In this document: positions 9,069-18,078 of the stretch, in pieces
Layout: each line of letters begins with the position of its first letter
Position numbering within the stretch: position 1 is the stretch's first letter
DNA from: Niallia circulans
GTDB taxonomy: Bacteria; Bacillota; Bacilli; Bacillales; Cytobacillaceae
Reading direction: 5' to 3'
Length of the DNA stretch: 64,000 bases
NCBI RefSeq assembly: GCF_003726095.1
Contig: NZ_CP026031.1
Coordinates: forward strand, 3,038,001-3,102,000
Translations under genes and position numbers: made by a program
Notes under the pieces: model-generated
The model's input: the letters and a program-made list of their open reading frames with translations, nothing else
Told to the model about the DNA's origin: nothing
The model's database searches: none

Positions 9069-10199
9069 CTACCATATTCTATAATTTCCGCTTAACGATA
9101 AAAACGCAAAGCTATAAAGAAAGTTATCATAATATCTCCGCTCTCCCGTTCTAAGGGGGGTATTCCAAAATTTCTCTACACAGTCTTTCGCATAATCAAA
9201 CTTTCCTTCTGTTGCAAGGGAACCCATCGCATTTGTTGCTAATAGGCCAACAGGATGTAACACATTCTGCTCCACCTTTGTTCCATCTATAGCATAAACG
9301 TAATCCTCTTCTCCTTTGACTGTTTCGCAAAAGAATTTTTGAATCTTTGCCACGCAATTTCTTAATTCTTCGTCTTTGCCAAACCATTCGTAATCGAGGC
9401 CAATATTAGCCGCTACCCGATACGAATCACTATAAAAGTAGAAATGCTCGCTGTCATAGTAAGGATTTCCATCATAATCGGCATATTCTGCTGTAAGCCC
9501 CGTAACTGGATGACATGCTTTTAACAAATAGCTTCTACTCGCTTCCGCTGCTCCCTTCCAAAAATCACGATCTTCTTCATTTGCCCATAGGGAAAAAAGT
9601 TCATAAAAGTGGGGCAAATGATAGGAAGGATCAGAGTACTCTACTTCTGGAATAAATTTGATAAGCTTATTTTCAGGATTCCACATTGGAAAGCCATCAT
9701 TGTTTTCTCCTTTATGGATGCAATAGTGGAGAATATCTTTCGCTTCTTTTGAATATTCAAAGATTCCGTCTCCATCTCCCCAGCGATGCGAAGCAAAAAA
9801 TAATGCCATTGCAAAAAATTCTTCTCCGTCGGGAGCTGGTCCATAAGAATTTTTTACTCCTTCGGGTGAAACAGACCATGAAAAATAGTTAGCATGAACA
9901 CCAGAATCCATCCACATATATGTTTTTGTCCATTTCCATAACCGATCAAATACTTCCTTTTGATCTAATTGCACACTTAACATCATTGCATAGGACATAC
10001 CTTCTGTCCTTACATCGTTATTCCCCGTATCTACCACATATCCCATCTGGTTATCTGTTTCATAATAAATTCGTTCCTCCTCCTTTCCGAAAAATAACGT
10101 TTGCCAAATAAGCGCTAAGCGATTGTTAATTTCCTCTTCTTGATAGCCATATTTTTTAAATAAATTAGTATATTCCCCCGTCTGAAATGCTTTAACCAT
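9069..10199 (-). CDS. GH8 reducing-end xylose-releasing exo-oligoxylanase (Rex-like)
   Basis: A 376-residue cytoplasmic (alpha/alpha)6-barrel enzyme of glycoside hydrolase family 8. The acid residue is E66 in RTEGMSYAM, an aspartate is at D124 (PAPDGEEFF), and the probable base is D258 in FYFYSDSYRVAANI. These match, with a shift of a few residues, E70 and D263 of the Bacillus halodurans enzyme Rex. The length (about 380) and lack of signal peptide also fit Rex and argue against a secreted cellulase or chitosanase of GH8. It would remove single xyloses from the reducing end of imported xylo-oligosaccharides (EC 3.2.1.156), working with the GH43 enzyme downstream. Confidence 0.88.
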   Translation of the reverse strand: MVKAFQTGEYTNLFKKYGYQEEEINNRLALIWQTLFFGKEEERIYYETDNQMGYVVDTGNNDVRTEGMSYAMMLSVQLDQKEVFDRLWKWTKTYMWMDSGVHANYFSWSVSPEGVKNSYGPAPDGEEFFAMALFFASHRWGDGDGIFEYSKEAKDILHYCIHKGENNDGFPMWNPENKLIKFIPEVEYSDPSYHLPHFYELFSLWANEEDRDFWKGAAEASRSYLLKACHPVTGLTAEYADYDGNPYYDSEHFYFYSDSYRVAANIGLDYEWFGKDEELRNCVAKIQKFFCETVKGEEDYVYAIDGTKVEQNVLHPVGLLATNAMGSLATEGKFDYAKDCVEKFWNTPLRTGERRYYDNFLYSFAFLSLSGNYRIW

Positions 10200-10212
10200 A
10201 TTAATCTACCGA

Positions 10213-10231
10213 ACTATCACGTTTTGATAGT
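10213..10231. promoter_or_regulatory. short inverted repeat between importer and enzyme genes
   Basis: ACTATCA and TGATAGT (7-bp arms, 5-nt spacer) lie in the 68-bp gap between the last permease gene and the GH8 gene. It could be an mRNA hairpin separating expression of transport and enzyme genes, or a DNA operator. No T run follows, so it is not a normal terminator. Confidence 0.35.
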
Positions 10232-10267
10232 AAGGCAGCTCACCTCCATCACTTATTTTTAACATCT

Positions 10268-11152
10268 TTATTCTTTTACTCCACCTATTGTTAGTCCACT
10301 CATAAAATATTTTTGTAAGAAGGGGTAGAGACAAACAATCGGCAATGCTGTAATAATGGTTGTTGCGGCTCGTATTGATGTAGGAGTGACCATAGAAGAC
10401 GAATTTTTCATAGAATCCGCATTTGCACCTTGATTCGTCACAGAAGAAAGCAGTTTCATTAATTCATATTGTAATGTAGTTAATCGATCATTAAATCCAT
10501 TGTATAACATCGCATCGAACCAAGAGTTCCATTGGTATACTGCTATAAATAATGCAACTGTTGCTAAAACTGGTTTGCATAGCGGCATTATAATACTTAT
10601 AAATATTCTAAAATGAGATGCACCATCCATTTTGGCCGATTCCACTAAACTCTCCGGTAATCCATTAATATACGTGCGGATAACTAACATATTAAACGCA
10701 CTTATCATTCCCGGAATAATATACACCCAAAAGCTATTTAACAATCCTAATTTACTCATCAAAAGGTAATTCGGAATCAACCCCGCATTTAAATACATAG
10801 TAAAGATATAGAGCAATGTAATAGATTTTCTAAATACAAATTCCTTTCTGCTTAATATATAGGCTAAAAGAGCAGTCAGAAATAATTGAACGATTGTAGC
10901 AATTACCGTTCTTGCAACAGTAATAATAGAAGCTTGGATAAGCGTATCTTTTTTCAATACAGTTATATAGTTTTCAAGTGTTAATTCTCTTGGAAAGAGG
11001 TAAATTCCTCCTTTAATAGAATCTAATCCATCATTAAAGGAAACTGCTAGCGTATTTAAAATGGGGTACAGTGTTGCAAGAATAAAAAACAGTAAAAAAA
11101 TCCATTTAAAAATATCAAAAAGTACATCAGAATAATAGACCTTTTTCATCAC
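10268..11152 (-). CDS. carbohydrate ABC transporter permease, LplC/YtcP-like
   Basis: A 294-residue permease of the MalG/CUT1 type with six predicted helices, a long first periplasm-side loop and the EAA coupling motif (ESAKMDGASHFRIFISIIMPL, about residues 170-190) that contacts the ATPase. Its start overlaps the end region of the partner permease gene by a 13-bp gap only. With the upstream permease and lipoprotein it forms an importer of the LplABC class used for large oligosaccharides. No ATPase gene is present in this operon; a shared MsmX-type ATPase is inferred. Context points to xylo-oligosaccharides. Confidence 0.9.
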   Translation of the reverse strand: MMKKVYYSDVLFDIFKWIFLLFFILATLYPILNTLAVSFNDGLDSIKGGIYLFPRELTLENYITVLKKDTLIQASIITVARTVIATIVQLFLTALLAYILSRKEFVFRKSITLLYIFTMYLNAGLIPNYLLMSKLGLLNSFWVYIIPGMISAFNMLVIRTYINGLPESLVESAKMDGASHFRIFISIIMPLCKPVLATVALFIAVYQWNSWFDAMLYNGFNDRLTTLQYELMKLLSSVTNQGANADSMKNSSSMVTPTSIRAATTIITALPIVCLYPFLQKYFMSGLTIGGVKE

Positions 11153-11165
11153 TCTCCATCCTCCT

Positions 11166-12143
11166 TTAGAATAGTCTTTCTTCTCCCGCTGCTTTCGCTA
11201 AGTGGTTAGCAATGAAGATTAAGGTAAGACTAATTATTCCATTAAATATTCCAGCAGCAGTAGCTAATGAATAGTTATTTAAGCTAATTCCGTATTTTAA
11301 AACAAAGATATCAATTGTTTGCGATACTCCTTGCACTAATCCATTTCCTAATAAATATTGAACTTCAAATCCAGCATTTAATATATTTCCAATATTGATT
11401 AATAAGAGAATAAAGATAGTTGGTTTAATCCCCGGCAATGTAACATGCCAAATTTTTCTTAAGCGATTCGCTCCATCAATAGATGCTGCCTCATACAGTT
11501 CTTCATTAATCGATGCCATTGCCGCTAAATAAATAATGCTTCCCCATCCAGTTGATTTCCATACATTTGCAAAGCCTACAATCCACCAAAAGTATTTGGG
11601 ATCTGCAAAAAAGTTAATAGGTGTATCAATTATGCCAAAAACTAACAATAATTGATTGATAATACCTGTTTCCGGAGACAATACTTCCATAACAATTCCT
11701 GTCACGATAATCCAGGATAAAAAGTGAGGAAGATAAGAAACGGTTTGCATAAACTTTTTGACTGTTTTATTTCTTACCTCGTTTAATAGAAGTGCAAATC
11801 CAATAGAAAAAATGAATCCTAGCACTAGGTTTATCATACTCATTGCTAACGTATTACGGACTACATTAATGAATGTAGGATCAGAAAAGAGAAATTTAAA
11901 ATTGTTTAGCCCCACCCATTCTTGTTCAAATATTCCTCTTCCTGGCCGATAATTTTGAAAAGCCATTAACCAGCCACTAAGAGGAGCATAATAAAAAATT
12001 AATGCATAAATTACAAAGGGGATAGATAACAACACTAATTCTTTTTGCTCTTTACATTTTTTAAATAATTTTTTTAAAGAACCTACCTTTTTCGGAGATG
12101 GCTGTACGACAGTTTCTAACATTACCGGTTTCTCCTGCTGCAC
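11166..12143 (-). CDS. carbohydrate ABC transporter permease, LplB-like
   Basis: A 325-residue MalF-type permease with a cytoplasmic N-terminal tail of about 35 residues and six predicted helices. The coupling motif is EAASIDGANRLRKIWHVTLP. LplB proteins of Bacillaceae begin with the same SIPFVIYALIFYYAPLSGW segment after the first helix. It pairs with the LplC-like permease 13 bp downstream and is separated from the binding-protein gene by about 100 bp containing a stem-loop, as is usual in such operons. Confidence 0.9.
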   Translation of the reverse strand: MQQEKPVMLETVVQPSPKKVGSLKKLFKKCKEQKELVLLSIPFVIYALIFYYAPLSGWLMAFQNYRPGRGIFEQEWVGLNNFKFLFSDPTFINVVRNTLAMSMINLVLGFIFSIGFALLLNEVRNKTVKKFMQTVSYLPHFLSWIIVTGIVMEVLSPETGIINQLLLVFGIIDTPINFFADPKYFWWIVGFANVWKSTGWGSIIYLAAMASINEELYEAASIDGANRLRKIWHVTLPGIKPTIFILLLINIGNILNAGFEVQYLLGNGLVQGVSQTIDIFVLKYGISLNNYSLATAAGIFNGIISLTLIFIANHLAKAAGEERLF

Positions 12144-12177
12144 CCTTTACACACACCTTTCCTTAATACGAAAGGGA

Positions 12178-12213
12178 TTGGGAAAACGTCCTATATTTCA
12201 GGGCGCACCCCAA
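12178..12213. promoter_or_regulatory. stem-loop between binding-protein and permease genes
   Basis: TTGGG (12178-12182) pairs with CCCAA (12209-12213), with a second inner arm CCT/AGG, in the gap after the binding-protein stop codon. Such stems usually stabilise the upstream mRNA or partly stop transcription, giving more binding protein than permease. The assignment here is by position. Confidence 0.4.
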
Positions 12214-12243
12214 TATTTCGTTAAATAATCATTACCAGCATTT

Positions 12244-13908
12244 TTAATTATTAGATTCAGAGACTTCGATTCTTCGTTGTACTTCCTTTGTTAAGGCATC
12301 TTCATAGGCCTTTACATCAACTTGAGAATTGTAAGCATCCATGTAATCATCCCAAGCACTTTCAAACTTATCTGGTGATGTCATAATAACTTTTGGTAAC
12401 CACTGCTGCTTTACTTCCGTCATTTTTTCTTTTGAAATTCCTTCTGGTGTGCTGGCAGTCCATCCATTTGTCGCTGAATAAATAGGATACCAAGGTGCAT
12501 TTTCCTTCACTGGTGTTAAGAAATCTGTCCATTTTTTATAGCCATAAGCATCAAGAATTTTTCGATCCAAATCAGATAAAGTAGCATAGAATTCATCTGG
12601 CTGTTCACCTGGAGATACAGCATTGATTCCGTCTTCCAGCATTCCAGTGTATGTCGGGAAATAATTATAATCAGAAAAATTATTCGTCACGTAATTCTGA
12701 TTTTTTGCGTTTTTACGTTGTTCTTCGGTTCGATAGAATAAACCTTTATCATCTACTTCATAATCAACGCCCTTTTCTCCCCAAGTTCTCATAACCATCA
12801 CCTCAGGATCAAGTAAGTCATTTAGGAACTTCAAGGAGCCCTCAACATCTTTATTACTAATGCTAATACCAAGACCATTTGCAACATTCAATGTTGGCGG
12901 ACTAAAATATTGCGGTGTAACATTTTTATCTAAGACTAAATCAAGCGGAACATAAGTTAGATGATCTAAACCTTGTGATTTAAGAGAAGTTTCTGCATCC
13001 TGGAATTGCCAATATTGATCAACCATTCCTAATACACGCCCTGAAGAAATTTTTGCAATATATTGATCATAAGACATCGTAAAAGTTTCTGGATCAACTA
13101 TTCCTTTGGCAAATTTCTCACTTAGGATTTTGTAATACTCTTTTGCTTCTGGAATTTGATCATAAACTTTTGCTTCCTTTGTTACAGGATCAATAACCGC
13201 AGCTCCGTCATTAGGATATCCCGCTAAAAATTGCGGTGGGTTTTCTAAACAGAAATATCTCCAATCATCAGACAAAATGGAAAATCCAATATTCTTCTGG
13301 CCATCCTCTGAAGTAGGATTTTCTTTAAGATAGCTTTCAATTAGATCAAAATATTCATCTAATGTGGTGATTTCAGGATAATCAGCCCATTCCAAAATGC
13401 GCTTTTGAATCCAAAATGCTTCATCACTATGGTTAACTGCCATATTCTGCCCTTTAACGACACCAAATTGCGGAATAATATAAATATGTCCATCCTCATG
13501 TCTAATTTGATTCCATTGAGCATCCGTATACAAGTTTTTAATATTGGGATAATCATCTAAATAATCCTCTAATGGAATTAATGCACCAGCATTGATTAAT
13601 GCAGCTGTACCATCTGATCCATCAATAAAATCAGGATATTCACCTCCTGCAATCATTACCCCGATTCGCTCAGAAGCGGTTTGTCCTGTTAACCACGTAA
13701 CATCTGCTTTTGCTCCTATTTTTTCAGCAATTTTATTCATCATTCTATTATCATCCGGTAATTCTTTACCAGGCACAGCCATAAATGCAGTAAAAGTTTT
13801 TATTCCATTTTCATCCACATTAGACGATGTTTCCTTATCTGATTCGCAGCCTGAGAGCACTAATAAACCTATTAAAAACAAAGATAAAACGGATATTATC
13901 TTCTTCAT
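12244..13908 (-). CDS. extracellular solute-binding lipoprotein, LplA/LipO-like
   Basis: A 554-residue substrate-binding lipoprotein. The signal peptide MKKIISVLSLFLIGLLVLSG ends in a lipobox with the lipidated cysteine in LSGCESD. The body has the large two-lobed fold of LplA-type proteins, with WRYFCLENPPQFLAGYPND and a C-terminal helix region. An upstream in-frame codon at 13938 exists, but a GGAGG site 7 nt before the ATG at 13908 and the normal signal peptide length fix the start there. It is the first gene of the importer operon. The ligand is inferred to be a xylo-oligosaccharide from the GH8 and GH43 partners. Confidence 0.9.
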   Translation of the reverse strand: MKKIISVLSLFLIGLLVLSGCESDKETSSNVDENGIKTFTAFMAVPGKELPDDNRMMNKIAEKIGAKADVTWLTGQTASERIGVMIAGGEYPDFIDGSDGTAALINAGALIPLEDYLDDYPNIKNLYTDAQWNQIRHEDGHIYIIPQFGVVKGQNMAVNHSDEAFWIQKRILEWADYPEITTLDEYFDLIESYLKENPTSEDGQKNIGFSILSDDWRYFCLENPPQFLAGYPNDGAAVIDPVTKEAKVYDQIPEAKEYYKILSEKFAKGIVDPETFTMSYDQYIAKISSGRVLGMVDQYWQFQDAETSLKSQGLDHLTYVPLDLVLDKNVTPQYFSPPTLNVANGLGISISNKDVEGSLKFLNDLLDPEVMVMRTWGEKGVDYEVDDKGLFYRTEEQRKNAKNQNYVTNNFSDYNYFPTYTGMLEDGINAVSPGEQPDEFYATLSDLDRKILDAYGYKKWTDFLTPVKENAPWYPIYSATNGWTASTPEGISKEKMTEVKQQWLPKVIMTSPDKFESAWDDYMDAYNSQVDVKAYEDALTKEVQRRIEVSESNN

Positions 13909-14017
13909 CTGTACACCTCCGGATAATTGTTCAACCAATAAGAATAAAGAAATGTATATACTCCATATAAAATAAAAGATAGCAAGGTCTTCCTTATCTC
14001 CCCCTTTTCATTCTAAT

Positions 14018-14035
14018 AAAGAAAACGCTTTCTTC
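14018..14035. promoter_or_regulatory. palindromic cre-like or operator site upstream of lplA-like gene
   Basis: AAAGAAAACGCTTTCTTC contains the dyad AGAAAACGCTTTCT, close to the cre consensus with a symmetric mismatch (AG/CT in place of TG/CA). It lies 110 bp upstream of the binding-protein start. It may be a CcpA site or the target of another LacI-family protein. The surrounding 13909-14266 gap contains no gene. Confidence 0.45.
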
Positions 14036-14266
14036 ATCAACCATAACAAATGTAAACAATGTTTTCATCCATACATTCTAAAGAGAATACACAAAAAAGA
14101 CATGATATATTTAATTTGTCTTATTTTTTTGGTTTTTTTATCCAAAATTATAGAGGGTTTAATGATGTGGTGAAGGAGGTATTGAAGGTTGTTTTATTGA
14201 TATACAAATAAATAGGACATTTTTTTTAGTCCTATTCCTTAGGAGGAAAAAACAAATATTTTCCTC

Positions 14267-14983
14267 CTAATTCTTCCTATACTGGTGACTATATGGATTA
14301 AACGGAGTGAAATAAGAAACGGAGTAGTCCAAGTTTATCATCTCACTATATTCAAATACGGTGCCATTCTGCAGAATTCCTCGATTAAAAATCTTCATAG
14401 CAGCCGTACCCTTTTTACAGTTAAGCAGCTCGGCATCTTCTTTACTGACATTTATGGCACTATAGGTAGTAATAAAATGAGAGATTTGATAGCCACATTG
14501 CTGGACATACTCATGAACGGAGTTTTTTACTGCTTCCTCCTCTAAATCTGGGAAATAGACACACGGAAGTCTTGTCGTTTCTATTTGCATTTTTTGAAAA
14601 TCCACAATGCGAACACGTTTATACTCCCATACTTTTGTTTTTTTACCACTTAAGTCAAATATTTTTTCTAAAGCATGATCTGCCTCTATTTTTTTAAAAT
14701 AAATAATTTTTGATTGAATATCTTTAAACTTTCTTTCTGTGAGTGAATTATATATTAAAGGGCTTTTATACCGTGTCTCATTTACAAAAATTCCTGAACC
14801 CTGAATAACTTTTACACACCCTATATTCACAAGCTTTTTTAGTGCTTCACGAATAGTGTATCTCGATACATCATAATGTCTTGCCAGTTCTCTTTCCGTT
14901 GGGATTTTTTCGCCAGCTTTATATTTATTTTGATAAATCTTACTTAAAATATCTTCTGCTATAAAGTCTCTTTTTTTCATCAT
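14267..14983 (-). CDS. GntR-family regulator with UTRA domain (HutC subfamily)
   Basis: A 238-residue regulator. The N-terminal winged helix (about 5-70) has the family pattern GEKIPTERELARHYDVSRYT then IREALKKL. The C-terminal UTRA domain (about 90-230) binds a small effector, often a sugar or sugar phosphate (EYKRVRIVD ... ETTRLPCVYFPDL ... FEYSEMINLDYS). It lies downstream of a sugar-acid dehydratase gene on the same strand and near a divergent PTS gene, which it probably controls. The effector is unknown. ATG is preceded by a weak GAGAGG site. Confidence 0.88.
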   Translation of the reverse strand: MMKKRDFIAEDILSKIYQNKYKAGEKIPTERELARHYDVSRYTIREALKKLVNIGCVKVIQGSGIFVNETRYKSPLIYNSLTERKFKDIQSKIIYFKKIEADHALEKIFDLSGKKTKVWEYKRVRIVDFQKMQIETTRLPCVYFPDLEEEAVKNSVHEYVQQCGYQISHFITTYSAINVSKEDAELLNCKKGTAAMKIFNRGILQNGTVFEYSEMINLDYSVSYFTPFNPYSHQYRKN

Positions 14984-15100
14984 TCTTACCTCTCAAACAG
15001 AATAAGTTTCATCCGCCTCATCATTCTAACATATATTTATTTCTTAAAAATAAAAGAAAGAGACAGATCCCTTTTACTAAGACCTCTCTCTTCATTTCTA

Positions 15101-16303
15101 TTATGGTGTATGAATAGCGCCGTTTGGTATTCGGGCTTGTGTCCATTCATGTTTGCGATAGATAACAGGGTAATTCTTCGCCATTTCCTCATCAAATTCT
15201 ACGCCAATTCCCTCTCTTTCAATTGGGTAAATATAACCTTCATGCACTTTTATCGCATGCGGGAACATTTTCATTGTCGTTTCATCTGGTTCCTGAATCT
15301 CTTGAATTGCCGCGCTATGAAGATGAATATTTAAATGCGTATTAACCGCCACCCCAATTGGCGTCATATCAGAAGGCCCATGCCACGCAATGCGCACACC
15401 AAAATTTTCACAAAGAGCAGCTAGCTTAAGTGCTGGGGTAATTCCACCAATTTGTGAAACATGACAGCGTATATAATCAATTTGTCGATTAACGATTAGA
15501 TTTCTCCATTCCATTGGATTATTAAAAAGTTCTCCCGTCGCAATAGGTGTCGTACATTGTACTTTTAGTTGGGAAAGCCATTCATTTTGATCAGGCGGCA
15601 AAATATCTTCTAAGAAATAAAGCTTATATGGTTCCAGTTCTTTTGCCAACTGAAGGGCTTGATTTGGAAATAACCGCTCATGAACATCGTGTAAGAAGTG
15701 AATAGAATAGCCATATTTTTCACGAAGTGCCTTAAACATAGTAATGACATCTGTCATATAAATATCTGGATCAAAATATTCCCCTTCACTTAGCTCGTTC
15801 GTCAAGTGCATTTTTTGATTTTTCCCACCATATTTCCCCAACTGACAACGAATATGACGATATCCCTTTTGGATTAACTCATCAACATTGGCGAAAAGTT
15901 CATCGAGTGTTAATCCGTCTGCATGAGTATATGCGGCAATGGCATTTTTAGATTTTCCGCCTAGCAATTGATAAAGAGGCATATTAGCAAGCTTTGCTTT
16001 TATATCCCATAAGGCCATGTCGATGCCGGCAATCGCATTATTTATTACTGGTCCATTGCGCCAATAGGAATTCACCATCATCATCTGCCATAAATCTTCA
16101 ATATGATTGGCATCTTTATTTAATAATAAGGGTTTTAGATATTCCTCAAGGATGGATTGAACTGCTAAAGGCCGCTGCTGAAAGGTTGCACAGCCATATC
16201 CATAAATCCCTTTATTAGTTTCCACTTTCACGACAACTAAATTATGCCGATGTGGATTGGTTACAAAAGATTTAATATCTGTTATAATTGTCGGTTCCAC
16301 CAA
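15101..16303 (-). CDS. enolase-superfamily sugar-acid dehydratase, ManD/RspA-like
   Basis: A 400-residue member of the mannonate dehydratase subgroup of the enolase superfamily. The predicted Mg ligands are D206, E232 and E258 ([22 protein letters not shown]), with H208 and Y158 (QLGKYGG) as likely catalytic residues and H334 in [14 protein letters not shown] closing the site. The length and the spacing of ligands match ManD/RspA. Members dehydrate D-mannonate and/or D-gluconate, some with very low activity, so the substrate is open. Next to a xylan locus it could serve glucuronate derived from glucuronoxylan. The gene precedes the GntR regulator and diverges from a PTS gene. Gap 14984-15100 has a weak hairpin only. 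Confidence 0.85.
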   Translation of the reverse strand: MVEPTIITDIKSFVTNPHRHNLVVVKVETNKGIYGYGCATFQQRPLAVQSILEEYLKPLLLNKDANHIEDLWQMMMVNSYWRNGPVINNAIAGIDMALWDIKAKLANMPLYQLLGGKSKNAIAAYTHADGLTLDELFANVDELIQKGYRHIRCQLGKYGGKNQKMHLTNELSEGEYFDPDIYMTDVITMFKALREKYGYSIHFLHDVHERLFPNQALQLAKELEPYKLYFLEDILPPDQNEWLSQLKVQCTTPIATGELFNNPMEWRNLIVNRQIDYIRCHVSQIGGITPALKLAALCENFGVRIAWHGPSDMTPIGVAVNTHLNIHLHSAAIQEIQEPDETTMKMFPHAIKVHEGYIYPIEREGIGVEFDEEMAKNYPVIYRKHEWTQARIPNGAIHTP

Positions 16304-16329
16304 AATCTCCTTCTCTCTCTTTGCTTCTT

Positions 16330-16344
16330 CTTGTCAAATCAAAG
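16330..16344. repeat. 15-bp direct repeat, copy 1 (dehydratase side)
   Basis: CTTGTCAAATCAAAG, identical to 16536-16550. This copy lies 27 bp upstream of the dehydratase start codon. Two identical copies flank the divergent control region, so this is a candidate regulator site, most likely for the nearby GntR protein. Confidence 0.5.
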
Positions 16345-16492
16345 CCAATCAATACTTAAATTTAAACATAGGAAAAATACAGCGTCAATTTGGTTAGGCA
16401 AGTCATAATATAACGTTAATTTACCGTACCAATTTTATAAACAAATCGGAAAAAACCTTTATTTTATAAGGACCAGATCATTATCTTGGTAT

Positions 16493-16510
16493 TTTTAAAC
16501 CGTTTTCAAA
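16493..16510 (-). promoter_or_regulatory. cre-like CcpA site in the dehydratase/PTS intergenic region
   Basis: Read on the minus strand, TTTGAAAACGGTTTAAAA matches the cre consensus with one mismatch (AA for CA). It lies about 95 bp upstream of the PTS start and 190 bp upstream of the divergent dehydratase gene, so it could repress either. Confidence 0.5.
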
Positions 16511-16535
16511 AATTAAAGAGCTATGCTATGATTTC

Positions 16536-16550
16536 CTTGTCAAATCAAAG
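16536..16550. repeat. 15-bp direct repeat, copy 2 (PTS side)
   Basis: Second copy of CTTGTCAAATCAAAG, in the same orientation as 16330-16344 and 53 bp before the PTS start codon. See the finding on this pair. Confidence 0.5.
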
Positions 16551-16602
16551 TGCAATTATACATTTTCCGCATTTATGTAAGAGGAAAGGATGCTATGAAA
16601 CT

Positions 16603-17991
16603 ATGAGGGAAAAAGACACGATTTCAAAAATCATTGAATATGTTGGCGGTAAAAGTAATATTAAAAAAGTTTGGCATTGTATGACTCGTTTACGTTTCGA
16701 TTTATATGACCAGTCGTTAATAAAAAGAGAGCAAATAAAACAGCTGGATGGAGTAATCGGAGAACAATTACAAAGTGATCAATACCAAATCATTATTGGT
16801 ACCCATGTCCAAAAATTTTATACAGCAATCATCGATGAGTTAGGACTAGATGAAGATAAGCAAGAAGCACAAGAAGGCGACAAGAAAAAAGGAGTTTTTG
16901 GAAGATTACTAGATGTTGTTTCAGGTGTTTTCGGACCAATAGTTCCTGCTATTGCCGGAGCTGGAATGATAAAAGGGATATTAGCTGGACTCATTGCCTT
17001 AAATATTCTTTCTAAGGAAAGTGAAACTGTCACTATTTTAGATTTAGTTGCAAGCGGTGTCTTTTACTTTCTACCATTCTTTTTAGCAGCCTCAGCAGCA
17101 AAAATCTTTAAAACCAATCAATACTTAGCTATTGCCATCGCTGGAGGACTGATGTATCCAACCTTATTGGATGCAGCTAAATTAGGAGAAATAAGTCAAT
17201 TCCAATTTATCGGCTTACCGATTCCCGTTATTAATTATTCTGGTACAGTTATACCTGTTATCCTTTCAGTTTGGGCATTAAGCCATATTCACAAATGGGT
17301 GGACCGTTTTATGCCAAATGTTTTACGCACAGTATTTACACCTACTTTGGCTCTATTTATTGCTATTCCTTTTTCTTTAATTGTCACGGGTCCATTGGGT
17401 GGTTATGTCGGTAAGGCATTGGCTTATGTTATCGAACTTTTATTTGATATTTCGCCTATAGTAGCTGGTGTTGTAATGGGAGGAGCAAGACCCATTGAAA
17501 TTGTATTCGGAGTGCATCACGCTATCACGCCAATCGCCCTGCAAAACTTCGCCGATAAAGGCTATGATATGTTAATGCCAATGATGTTTATGACCAATAT
17601 GGCAATTGCTGGAGCGACCTTTGCTATGTTCTTTAAAGCAAAAAATAAAATGGAGAAATCGATTATCATTTCTGCAACTATATCAGCACTACTCGGCATT
17701 ACAGAACCTGCTTTATTCGGTGTATTAATTAAAAATAAAAAAGCATTTATTGCATGTACAATCGGAAGTGCCATTGCCGCTACCTTCTTTGCCGCTGCAG
17801 GAGTGAGAATATATGGCTATATCCTTTCTAGTATCGTAAGTCTAGTTGCCTATGTTGGTCCTTACTTCCCATATGCGATAGCTGGAATTATTATTGCCAT
17901 CGGATCCGCTTTCTTGATTGCCTACTTTACGATTAAAAAAGCTGATACTAATGATGTAAATGAGCCTGTTTCTGATACACAGAAGCTTTAA
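16603..17991 (+). CDS. PTS sugar transporter EIIBC
   Basis: A 463-residue phosphotransferase permease. The N-terminal EIIB domain (about 1-80) carries the phospho-cysteine C26 in WHCMTRLRF. A linker at about 85-100 leads to an EIIC domain with about eight to ten helices and the conserved GITEPALFGV segment and an HHAITP substrate-site stretch. No EIIA domain is present, so it must use a separate one. The frame is open further upstream, but the ATG at 16603 gives the normal EIIB start and lies 13 nt after AGAGGAAAGG. It would import and phosphorylate a glucoside; the specificity (beta-glucoside, sucrose, trehalose group) cannot be fixed by eye. It is divergent from the ManD-type gene. Confidence 0.88.
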   Translation: MREKDTISKIIEYVGGKSNIKKVWHCMTRLRFDLYDQSLIKREQIKQLDGVIGEQLQSDQYQIIIGTHVQKFYTAIIDELGLDEDKQEAQEGDKKKGVFGRLLDVVSGVFGPIVPAIAGAGMIKGILAGLIALNILSKESETVTILDLVASGVFYFLPFFLAASAAKIFKTNQYLAIAIAGGLMYPTLLDAAKLGEISQFQFIGLPIPVINYSGTVIPVILSVWALSHIHKWVDRFMPNVLRTVFTPTLALFIAIPFSLIVTGPLGGYVGKALAYVIELLFDISPIVAGVVMGGARPIEIVFGVHHAITPIALQNFADKGYDMLMPMMFMTNMAIAGATFAMFFKAKNKMEKSIIISATISALLGITEPALFGVLIKNKKAFIACTIGSAIAATFFAAAGVRIYGYILSSIVSLVAYVGPYFPYAIAGIIIAIGSAFLIAYFTIKKADTNDVNEPVSDTQKL

Positions 17992-18004
17992 TGCTAGCTA
18001 CTAA

Positions 18005-18034
18005 AATAGCTGTCTCTACAAAGAGACAGCTATT
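18005..18034. terminator. perfect 13-bp hairpin between convergent genes
   Basis: AATAGCTGTCTCT, loop ACAA, AGAGACAGCTATT. A TTTTAG tail follows on the minus strand, so it can serve the convergent Excalibur-protein gene; the plus side, after the PTS gene, has no T run but the stem is very stable. Confidence 0.7.
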
Positions 18035-18078
18035 AATCATAAGAATAGATAAATATGTATTAATTAATGAAAGATTTC

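Noticed and set aside
13592..13975. 127-codon plus-strand frame overlapping the start of the LplA-like gene
   Set aside because: Antisense to the signal peptide and N-terminus of a clear lipoprotein gene.
15050..15092. Terminator after the ManD-type gene
   Set aside because: Only a five-base-pair AGAGA/TCTCT stem with a large loop can be drawn, although T-rich sequence follows on the minus strand.
16427..16491. TACCAA ... TTGGTA half-sites as a GntR/UTRA operator
   Set aside because: The halves are about 53 bp apart and short, so chance in AT-rich DNA is likely; the 15-bp direct repeat is a better candidate.
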